DNA of 43,509 bases from NCBI RefSeq assembly GCF_003947455.1, contig NZ_QHJH01000051.1, positions 1-43,509 on the forward strand, in the 5' to 3' direction. Below are positions 1 through 6,801 of the stretch, one piece after another. The notes under the pieces were generated by a model. It saw only the letters and a list, made by a program, of their open reading frames with translations. It was not told where the DNA came from and did no database searches. Each line of letters opens with the position of its first letter. The stretch's first letter is position 1. The stretch comes from Streptomyces sp. WAC 04229 (lineage in GTDB: Bacteria > Actinomycetota > Actinomycetes > Streptomycetales > Streptomycetaceae). A program made the position numbers and the translations under genes.

Positions 1-1242
1 CCCTTCGCGTCCCCGTCCCCGCGGCCCGAGCCGCCCCGGCAGTCCCCGGCTCCGCCGTCCCCGAGGCCCGAGCCGCCCGCGCCGCCGTCGGTGCCCGGCG
101 CGGTGCCCGGGCAGCCCCGTGGGCGCACCGCCGCCGGGAGTGGGCCCGCGGATCTTCGGGAGCCGCCGGAGGTGGGGCTGCCGCCGTTGCCGCCCCCGTT
201 CCTTCCCTCGGTGGCGCCGCGCCCGCTGCCGGAACCGGGCGCCGGGGCCGCGCGGGACTTCGTCGGGTCCGGGCCGCCCACCTACGACCCCGAGCCCACC
301 GCCCTGCCGGCCGCCGACCCCGACGGGCTCGACGACCTGGTGCCGGACACCGTGCTGGACGGCGCCCGGTACGGGACGTGCACCCTGCGGGCCGTCTCGG
401 TGCGCGGCGACTCCGCCCGGTACCGGGGCGAGCCGCGGCGCGACGCGCTGCTCGTCGCCCGGTTCGGCGCGGGCGAGCACGCGCTGGTCCTGGTGGCGAT
501 GGCCACCGGCACCCGTGCGACCGCCGGGGCGCACCGGGCGGCGGCCGAGGTCTGCCGGTGGATCGGAGCCGCGGTGGGACGCAGCCACGCCCGGCTCGCC
601 GAGGACCTGCGGGCCGCCCGCCGCGGCGACCTCAAGTCCGGCCTGCACCGCCTCACCGACCGCAGCCTCGGCCGGCTCCGCGCGGGCGCCGCCGAACAGG
701 GCCTGTCCCCGCAGGAGTACGCCGCCTCCCTGCGCTGCCTGATACTCCCCGCCGACCCCGCCTGCCGCACCAGGGTGTTCTTCGGCGTCGGCCCCGGCGG
801 ACTGCTGCGGCTGCGCGACGGCACCTGGCGGGACATGGAGCCGACGGCGGGCGAGGTCACCGGTGAGCCCGTCCTCGGCTTCGGCTCGCTGCCCAGGGGC
901 ACGCCCGCCGACCGGCCGAGCGAGACGCCCGACGGCGACCGGCTCACCATGGACCTCGGCGTCACCGCGCCCCCGGGCCCGTCCGACGTGCCGCCCCCCG
1001 ACGAGCCGCCCCGCCGGCCGTTCCGCTTCCGGGCCTCCGTAGCCCGCCCGGGTGATGTGCTGCTCATGTGCACCACGGGCCTGGCCGAGCCGATGCTGGC
1101 CGAGCCCGAGCTGGGCGGGCTCCTCGCCCGGCGGTGGACGGGCCGCACCCCGCCCGGACTCGGGGACTTCCTCGCCGACACCGGCGTCCGGGTCAAGGGG
1201 TACGCGGACGACCGTACGGCGGCCGCCGTTTGGGAGGCGTGA
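1..1242 (+). CDS. PP2C-type protein phosphatase domain protein (5' truncated by window edge)
   Basis: The reading frame is open from base 1, so the start lies outside the window. The first ~80 visible residues are a Pro/Ser/Arg-rich, probably disordered region. The remainder resembles the PP2C-like proteins common in actinomycetes: an alternation of DALLVARF, HALVLVAMATGTRA, a long helix, then VFFGVGPGGLLRLRDGTW and a C-terminal LLMCTTGLAEP segment, matching the late PP2C core where a kinase-linked phosphatase reads 'L..TDGL'. The classic metal-binding Asp residues are poorly conserved (MATGTRA stands where DGMGG would be), so catalytic activity is uncertain. The role (Ser/Thr dephosphorylation or a pseudo-phosphatase scaffold) is inferred. 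The next gene is co-oriented and starts 28 bases after the stop codon. Confidence 0.7.
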   Translation, partial: PFASPSPRPEPPRQSPAPPSPRPEPPAPPSVPGAVPGQPRGRTAAGSGPADLREPPEVGLPPLPPPFLPSVAPRPLPEPGAGAARDFVGSGPPTYDPEPTALPAADPDGLDDLVPDTVLDGARYGTCTLRAVSVRGDSARYRGEPRRDALLVARFGAGEHALVLVAMATGTRATAGAHRAAAEVCRWIGAAVGRSHARLAEDLRAARRGDLKSGLHRLTDRSLGRLRAGAAEQGLSPQEYAASLRCLILPADPACRTRVFFGVGPGGLLRLRDGTWRDMEPTAGEVTGEPVLGFGSLPRGTPADRPSETPDGDRLTMDLGVTAPPGPSDVPPPDEPPRRPFRFRASVARPGDVLLMCTTGLAEPMLAEPELGGLLARRWTGRTPPGLGDFLADTGVRVKGYADDRTAAAVWEA

Positions 1243-1270
1243 GGCCGCTCGCTGTGCCATACGTAGAGCC

Positions 1271-3013
1271 ATGGCCAAACAGAACGTCGCGGAACAGTTC
1301 GTCGACATCCTCACCCGCGCCGGGGTCGAACGGCTCTACGGAGTCGTCGGCGACAGCCTGAACCCGGTCGTGGACGCCGTGCGCCGGCACAAGGGCATCG
1401 AATGGGTGCACGTCCGGCACGAGGAGACCGCCGCCTTCGCCGCCGGCGCGGAGGCGCAGATCACCGGGAAGCTGGCCGCCTGCGCCGGTTCCTGCGGCCC
1501 CGGCAACCTCCACCTCATCAACGGTCTCTACGACGCCCACCGCTCCATGGCCCCCGTCCTCGCCCTCGCCTCGCAGATCCCCTCCAGCGAGATCGGCCTC
1601 AGCTTCTTCCAGGAGACCCACCCCGACCAGCTGTTCCGCGAGTGCAGCCACTACAGCGAGCTGATCTCCAGCCCGAAGCAGATGCCCAGGCTGCTCCAGA
1701 CCGCCATCCAGCACGCCGTCGGCCAGGGCGGCGTCAGCGTCGTCTCGCTGCCCGGTGACATCGCGGACGAGCCCGCCCCCAGGGAGGCCGCCGAGACGGC
1801 ACTGGTCACCTCCCGGCCGACCGTCCGCCCCGGCGACGAGGAGATCGACCGCCTCGTGCGGATGATCGACGACGCCGACAGGGTCACCCTGTTCTGCGGC
1901 AGCGGCACGGCGGGCGCGCACGCCGAGGTGATGGAGTTCGCCGAGAGGATCAAGTCCCCGGTGGGGCACGCCCTGCGCGGCAAGGAGTGGATCCAGTACG
2001 ACAACCCGTTCGACGTGGGGATGAGCGGTCTGCTCGGCTACGGCGCGGCCTACGAGGCCACCCACGAGTGCGACCTGCTGATCCTGGTCGGCACGGACTT
2101 CCCGTACAACGCCTTCCTGCCCGACGACGTCAAGATCGCCCAGATCGACGTCCGGCCGGAGCACCTGGGCCGGCGTTCCACGCTGGACCTCGCGGTGTGG
2201 GGCGACGCCCGGGAGACCCTGCGGTGTCTGATCCCGCGGGTGCGGGAGAAGCACGACCGGCGCTTCCTCGACCGGATGCTCAAGAAGCACGCGGACGCGC
2301 TGGAGGGCGTCGTCAAGGCGTACACCCGCAAGGTCGACAAACACGTCCCCATCCACCCCGAGTACGTGGCCGCCGTGCTCGACGACCTGGCCGACGACGA
2401 CGCGGTGTTCACGGTGGACACCGGCATGTGCAACGTCTGGGCCGCCCGCTACATCTCGCCCAACGGGCGGCGCCGCATCATCGGTTCGTTCTCGCACGGC
2501 TCGATGGCGAACGCGCTGCCGATGGCGATCGGGGCCCAGTTCACCGACCGGCGCCGGCAGGTCGTCTCGATGTCCGGCGACGGCGGGTTCACCATGCTCA
2601 TGGGCGACTTCCTCACCCTGGTCCAGCACGATCTGCCGGTGAAGGTCGTCCTCTTCGACAACTCCTCGCTCGGCATGGTCGAGTTGGAGATGCTGGTCGC
2701 GGGCCTGCCCTCGCACGGCGTGGCCAACAAGAACCCCGACTTCGCCGCCGTCGCCGAGGCGTGCGGCGCCTTCGGGGTCCGGGTGGAGAAGCCCAAGGAC
2801 CTGCCGGGCGCGCTGAAGGCCGCCTTCAAGCACCGGGGCCCGGCCCTCGTCGACGTCGTCACCGACCCCAACGCGCTGTCCATCCCGCCGAAGATCAGCG
2901 CCGACATGGTCACCGGCTTCGCGCTGTCCGCCTCCAAGATCGTCCTGGACGGCGGGGTCGGGCGCATGCTCCAGATGGCCCGCTCCAACCTGCGCAACGT
3001 ACCGCGGCCGTGA
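1271..3013 (+). CDS. poxB: Pyruvate dehydrogenase (quinone) / pyruvate oxidase, ThDP-dependent
   Basis: The 580-residue product is close to the ~572 residues of E. coli PoxB. It shows the three-domain ThDP fold. The N-terminal pyrimidine-binding domain contains the catalytic glutamate in VRHEETAAFAAGAEAQ (Glu51). The central FAD/Rossmann-like domain includes LFCGSGTAGAHAEVM. The C-terminal PP domain has the GDG motif near residue 436 (SGDGGFTMLMGDF) followed by LFDNSSLGM, the Mg-ThDP loop. PoxB-type enzymes oxidatively decarboxylate pyruvate to acetate and CO2, passing electrons to the membrane quinone pool. The ATG at 1271 was chosen because homology begins with AKQNVAEQFVDIL; the longer in-frame extension is an overlap with the upstream gene. 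No strong Shine-Dalgarno is visible. Confidence 0.9.
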   Translation: MAKQNVAEQFVDILTRAGVERLYGVVGDSLNPVVDAVRRHKGIEWVHVRHEETAAFAAGAEAQITGKLAACAGSCGPGNLHLINGLYDAHRSMAPVLALASQIPSSEIGLSFFQETHPDQLFRECSHYSELISSPKQMPRLLQTAIQHAVGQGGVSVVSLPGDIADEPAPREAAETALVTSRPTVRPGDEEIDRLVRMIDDADRVTLFCGSGTAGAHAEVMEFAERIKSPVGHALRGKEWIQYDNPFDVGMSGLLGYGAAYEATHECDLLILVGTDFPYNAFLPDDVKIAQIDVRPEHLGRRSTLDLAVWGDARETLRCLIPRVREKHDRRFLDRMLKKHADALEGVVKAYTRKVDKHVPIHPEYVAAVLDDLADDDAVFTVDTGMCNVWAARYISPNGRRRIIGSFSHGSMANALPMAIGAQFTDRRRQVVSMSGDGGFTMLMGDFLTLVQHDLPVKVVLFDNSSLGMVELEMLVAGLPSHGVANKNPDFAAVAEACGAFGVRVEKPKDLPGALKAAFKHRGPALVDVVTDPNALSIPPKISADMVTGFALSASKIVLDGGVGRMLQMARSNLRNVPRP

Positions 3014-3078
3014 CCGGTCGTGGCGGTCGCCGCCAATCGGTATGACTGCCGGGCGCCCGAACGGGCAAGGCTTCCCCC

Positions 3079-3546
3079 GTGAAGATGTTCGACCGTGAAC
3101 ACGCTCGTCCAGAAGGGGGAGGCGACATCAGCACGCCGACGGGGGACATGAGGAAGCGGGCGGCGCCGGACCTCAGGCGGCGGCTCGGCCGGGCGGACCT
3201 GCGGGCGGTGCCCGAGGCCCGGCGGGCCCTGCGCGAGCTGCTGCGGCACTGGGGCGCGCCCGGACAGTCGGAGATCGCCGAGCTGCTCACCAGCGAGCTG
3301 GTCACCAACGCGCTGGTCCACACCGACGAGGGCGCCGTCCTGACCGCCACGGTCGGCCCGCACGCGCTGCGGGTCGAGGTGCGGGACTACGTCGGCCGGC
3401 CGCCCCGGCCGCGCACCCCGGACCCGGAGGAGAGCACCAACGGCAGAGGCCTGGTCCTGGTGCGGTCCCTGGCCGACGACTGGGGCGTACGGCCCTGCGA
3501 GGCCGGCAAGTCGGTCTGGTTCGAACTGGACGCCGAAGCCGCCTGA
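3079..3546 (+). CDS. RsbW/SpoIIAB-like ATP-binding regulator (HATPase_c_2)
   Basis: A small 155-residue GHKL ATPase domain without histidine-kinase dimerisation region. The N box is visible as LLTSELVTNALVH, the G1-like region as VRDYVGRPP and the G2 box as STNGRGLVLVRSLADDWG. Streptomyces carries dozens of such proteins; those characterised act as anti-sigma factors or protein kinases in partner-switching, but no cognate sigma factor or antagonist is adjacent, so the partner is unknown. The GTG at 3079 is the longest start; an ATG at 3148 after a GGGGGAC sequence (MRKRAAPDL) is an alternative, because the first ~20 residues look non-conserved. Its stop codon lies inside a strong hairpin. Confidence 0.8.
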   Translation: MKMFDREHARPEGGGDISTPTGDMRKRAAPDLRRRLGRADLRAVPEARRALRELLRHWGAPGQSEIAELLTSELVTNALVHTDEGAVLTATVGPHALRVEVRDYVGRPPRPRTPDPEESTNGRGLVLVRSLADDWGVRPCEAGKSVWFELDAEAA

Positions 3547-3576
3547 GGCGCCGGCGACCGGCGCCTCAGGCGGCTT
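3536..3576. terminator. Perfect 19-bp stem hairpin, bidirectional terminator
   Basis: The arms at 3536-3554 and 3558-3576 are perfectly complementary over 19 bp with a CGA loop. The left arm contains the TGA of the ATPase gene (3544-3546). It sits between the convergent ATPase gene and the DUF2637 gene (which ends at 3596), so it probably terminates both. There is no poly-U tract, which is usual for Streptomyces. Confidence 0.85.
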
Positions 3577-3595
3577 CACGTCGGCGTGCGGTCCG

Positions 3596-4645
3596 TCAGC
3601 CGAACTGCTGCTCCAGGTCCTTGAGCTTGCGCTCCAGGGAGTCCAGGCGCGGCAGGGCCTGGGTGTCGTCCTCCGCGGTGAGGTCGACGGTGACCGGCTC
3701 GGTCCCGCCCCGCACCGGCTGGAGGGAGGGGCGCTGGCGTACCGGCAGCTCCGGAGCCGATATCGCAGGCTCCGCGGTGGCGCGTTCGGTGCCCCGCTCC
3801 ACCTGCTGCACGTCGACCTCGACCCGACGGCCGCCGCGGCCGGGGAAGCCCCGGTGGCCGTGGCCCCGGCTGATCGCCTTGAGCTGGGCCCGCTCCAGGC
3901 GCTCCTGCTCGCGCCGCCGCTGCTTGGTCTCCTCCTTCTGGCGCCGGTCGTCGCGCACCTCCTCGACCGCCTCGTCGAGGCTGCGCACGCCCTCGAGGAG
4001 CATCAGCGACCAGGCGCGGTACGTCTCCCGGGGCGCCCGCAGCCAGCGCACCATGCGGATCTGCGGCAGCGGACGCGGCACCAGACCCTGCTCGCGCAGC
4101 GCGGCCCGGCGGGTCTGCTTGAGGGCCCGGTCGAACAGCACGGCCGCCGACAGGGACATGCCCGCGAAGAAGTGCGGGGCACCCGCGTGGCCGAGGCCGC
4201 GGGGCGCGTGCACCCAGTTGAACCAGGCCGCGGCGAACGCGAAGGTCCACACGAGTATGCGCGAGCCGAGTGCCGCGTCACCGTGGCTGGCCTCGCGCAC
4301 CGCGAGCACGGAGCAGAACATCGCCGCCCCGTCGAGGCCGAACGGGACCAGGTACTGCCAGCCGCCGCTCAGGCCGAGGTTCTGCTCGCCGAAGCCGACC
4401 AGGCCGTGGAAGGAGAGCGCCGCGGCGACCGCGGCACAGCAGAAGAGCAGGACGTAGGAGACCGTGCCGTACAGGGCCTCCTTGCGCCTGCGCCGCTCCT
4501 CCATCCGCTCCCACGAGTCGTCCGCGCCCGCGTCCTTCCCCGGGGCACGCTTGCCGCGCGCGAGCACCGCCACCGCCGCCAGCATGCCCAGGAGCAGCAC
4601 GGCGCCCGGAAGCAGCCAGTTCAGCGATATGTCGGTCAATCTCAT
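3596..4645 (-). CDS. DUF2637 membrane protein
   Basis: A 349-residue protein beginning MRLTDISLNWLLPGAV. The ATG at 4645 is preceded by AAGGGACC at good spacing. An initial membrane segment (~9-28) is followed by a charged stretch rich in Glu/Arg, then the DUF2637 core of about four helices: VSYVLLFCCAAVAAALSF, YLVPFGLDGAAMFCSVLAV, ILVWTFAFAAAWFNWVHAP and FFAGMSLSAAVLFDRAL. The cytoplasmic C-terminal half is highly charged, with an EERRR-type coiled coil and an acidic/hydrophobic tail ending in SLERKLKDLEQQFG. DUF2637 proteins are related to SpdB-type spread proteins of actinomycete plasmids but also occur on chromosomes, often near regulatory genes. The function here is unknown. It is transcribed alone. 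Confidence 0.85.
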   Translation of the reverse strand: MRLTDISLNWLLPGAVLLLGMLAAVAVLARGKRAPGKDAGADDSWERMEERRRRKEALYGTVSYVLLFCCAAVAAALSFHGLVGFGEQNLGLSGGWQYLVPFGLDGAAMFCSVLAVREASHGDAALGSRILVWTFAFAAAWFNWVHAPRGLGHAGAPHFFAGMSLSAAVLFDRALKQTRRAALREQGLVPRPLPQIRMVRWLRAPRETYRAWSLMLLEGVRSLDEAVEEVRDDRRQKEETKQRRREQERLERAQLKAISRGHGHRGFPGRGGRRVEVDVQQVERGTERATAEPAISAPELPVRQRPSLQPVRGGTEPVTVDLTAEDDTQALPRLDSLERKLKDLEQQFG

Positions 4646-4924
4646 CTGGGGTCCCTTGCAGTGGGATAGGGCGTAACGCCCGCCATGGTGGCCCAAACCC
4701 AGCGGCCCTCAGAGGGTTTCGGGGCAAGAGGCCGCCAAGGGAGTGCGAGGGGGTGCCCAGGGCGGCGCTCTGCTCGAACTTCCGCATGACGGGCGGGAGT
4801 TGAGTTCGAATAAGACTACCCGTACGAGTGGTTCGGCTGAAACCAGCCGCGACGCGTGGGGGAGTTGTGAATCGACGTCGGGATCCTAGCCGACGATCTT
4901 GGTGAGGAGAGCGCGGGGCGCCGG

Positions 4925-5770
4925 TCAACCCGCCGTGGCGAGCAGCTTGTTCACGCGGTCCGCGTCGCAGGTGCGCGGGCAGGTGGCGCAGGTGTCCTCG
5001 GGGCGCAGGGTGTAGAACATGCAGCAGCTCGCCCGGTCCCGGGTGTGCAGCGGTTCGCCGTCCGGCCCCTTCAGCTCGCGGAAGGCCGCGTCACCGACGT
5101 AGGGCTTGGTCGCGCCCGGCAGCAGCAGTTCCAGCTCGTGCCGCGCCCGCTCCTGCTCGCCCAGCAGGTGGGCGACGTACCACAGGCCCTCCACGACCTC
5201 GTCGGTCGCCATGCCCCACAGGGCGCGTCCGCGCCGCCGCATGCGGGGGCCGAATCCGGCCAGGACCGGCTCCAGATGCTCGGCGACCGAGGCCCGCACC
5301 TCGGCGCGCAGCGCCTCCTCGTCGGCGACCACCCGGGCGCCGGGCAGCACGGCGGCCGGGTCGCCGGGCAGACACGCGAAGCCCGCGCCGCGCACCGCCA
5401 TGCGGCCCAGCGGGAGACCCTCGGCGGTGCGGTCGTAGGCGACGTGGGCCGCGGGGTAGCGGGGCACCCTGCGGTGCAGGAACCACGGCACGGTGATCAG
5501 CAGGCAGGCGGGCCACGCGTACCGGTGCAGCCCGAAGCTTGCGATCACGTCCGGGCGGGCCCGCTGCCCGTAGTCCCGCAGTACCTGCGCCTCGTCCCAG
5601 GCGAGGAAGTCCGCCAGCTCCGCCCCGCCGGCGGCGAGCGCGTCGCCGCCGACCCAGCCACCGCCCCGCGGGACCTCGCCGTCGGCGTCCAGCTCGGTGA
5701 CGCCCAGTCCCGGAAGGGCCGCCGACAGGCGCGCGTAGGCGTCCGTGAGGGCCGTGCGGGCGACAGGCAT
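4925..5770 (-). CDS. FhuF-like (2Fe-2S) ferric-siderophore reductase
   Basis: A 281-residue protein whose C-terminus carries the FhuF-type cysteine cluster C-C-x10-C-x2-C (SCCMFYTLRPEDTCATC). This binds a [2Fe-2S] cluster used to reduce Fe(III)-hydroxamate siderophores in the cytoplasm. The upstream body (LADFLAWDEAQVLRDYGQ, AWPACLLITVPWFLHRRVPR) resembles actinobacterial IucA/FhuF-like proteins. The ATG at 5770 is the only sensible start. A perfect iron-box palindrome lies ~40 bases upstream in the promoter region, so expression should be induced by iron starvation through DmdR1/IdeR. It is monocistronic, with its promoter facing away from the GntR gene. Confidence 0.82.
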   Translation of the reverse strand: MPVARTALTDAYARLSAALPGLGVTELDADGEVPRGGGWVGGDALAAGGAELADFLAWDEAQVLRDYGQRARPDVIASFGLHRYAWPACLLITVPWFLHRRVPRYPAAHVAYDRTAEGLPLGRMAVRGAGFACLPGDPAAVLPGARVVADEEALRAEVRASVAEHLEPVLAGFGPRMRRRGRALWGMATDEVVEGLWYVAHLLGEQERARHELELLLPGATKPYVGDAAFRELKGPDGEPLHTRDRASCCMFYTLRPEDTCATCPRTCDADRVNKLLATAG

Positions 5771-5809
5771 GCGGGACCACCGATCCGAACCGGAAGAACG
5801 GGCTGCTTA

Positions 5810-5826
5810 AAGGTAAGCCTTACCTT
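5810..5826. promoter_or_regulatory. Iron box (DmdR/IdeR operator)
   Basis: AAGGTAAG-C-CTTACCTT is a perfect 8-1-8 inverted repeat. It matches the TTAGGTTAGGCTnACCTAA-type operator bound by DtxR-family iron repressors of actinomycetes. It sits 39 bases upstream of the FhuF-like start, consistent with Fe(II)-dependent repression of that gene. Confidence 0.85.
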
Positions 5827-5938
5827 ACCCAAGATGTTTGGGATTTGAACTGACGGCCCCTGCCCTTATGGTGCTTGACGGACAGGAGACAACCCGCCGT
5901 AATGACCCCAAGTACCGACACGTCCCACAGGAGGACCC

Positions 5939-6757
5939 GTGAGGCCCAGCGCGCAGGGTGTCCCTGAGGCGGAGGCCGCCGCCCAGCCGCGGGTGCCGGC
6001 CCAGCCACGGGCCGCGGACGTGGACCGGGCGGGGAACGCGGACCGGGCCAGGACGCACGGCGCCGGGGAACCGGTCGCCACCGCGCGCGGCGAGCACACC
6101 CACGGCGAACCCGCGGTGCCCCGCCCGCGCCCCCTCGTCCAGCGCTCCTCCGTACGCGGGCAGATCCTCGACGCCCTGCGCACCGCGCTGGTCACCGGCG
6201 AGCTGCGGCCCGGCGAGGTCTACTCGGGGCCCGCGCTCGGCGAACGGTTCGGGGTCTCGGCCACCCCCGTACGGGAGGCCATGCAACAGCTCGCCCTGGA
6301 GGGCGCCGTCGAGGTCGTCCCCAACCGGGGCTTCCGCGTCGTCGAGCGCGGCGACCGCGAACTGGCCGAGCTGGCCGAGGTCCGGGCGCTGATCGAGGTC
6401 CCGGTCTGGCTGCGCCTGGCCCGCACGGTGCCCGCCGAGCGCTGGGCTCAGCTGCGCCCCCTCGCCGAGGCCGCCGTCCGGGCCGCGTCCGCCGGCTGCC
6501 CGGCCGCCTACGCCGAGGCCGACCGCGCCTTCCACCGCGCGGTGCTCGCGCTGGCCGGCAACGACCAGCTCGTGCACATCGCCGGCGACCTGCACCGCCG
6601 CGCCCAGTGGCCGCCGGCCGGCCTCCCCGCGGCACGCGGCCGGGCCGACCTGATCGCTGACGCGCACGAGCACACGGCCCTGCTGGACGCGCTGATCGCC
6701 GGCGACCAGGACCTGGTGCGGACCCTGGTGGGGGAGCACTTCACCGGGCCCCGCTGA
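5939..6757 (+). CDS. GntR-family transcriptional regulator with FCD domain
   Basis: A 272-residue regulator. The GTG at 5939 follows AGGAGG with 5-base spacing, which fixes the start despite a ~65-residue Ala/Pro-rich N-terminal extension. The winged helix follows: SSVRGQILDALRTALVTGEL, then PALGERFGVSATPVREAMQQ as recognition helix and VEVVPNRGFRVV as wing. The all-helical FCD effector domain (LAELAEVRALIEVPVW... FHRAVLALAGNDQLV... HTALLDALIAGD) has the D-x3-H and H-type positions that often bind metal or carboxylate ligands. Its ligand and targets cannot be read from context. It is convergent with the SecDF gene. Confidence 0.88.
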   Translation: MRPSAQGVPEAEAAAQPRVPAQPRAADVDRAGNADRARTHGAGEPVATARGEHTHGEPAVPRPRPLVQRSSVRGQILDALRTALVTGELRPGEVYSGPALGERFGVSATPVREAMQQLALEGAVEVVPNRGFRVVERGDRELAELAEVRALIEVPVWLRLARTVPAERWAQLRPLAEAAVRAASAGCPAAYAEADRAFHRAVLALAGNDQLVHIAGDLHRRAQWPPAGLPAARGRADLIADAHEHTALLDALIAGDQDLVRTLVGEHFTGPR

Positions 6758-6801
6758 GCGAGGGCGCCCCAAGGAGAACCAGCCCCGGGGAGACCCGCCC
6801 G

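Noticed and set aside
5875..5905. TTGACG and TAATGA as the GntR promoter
   Set aside because: Spacing is 19 bases and the -10 match is poor, so I do not list it as a promoter.
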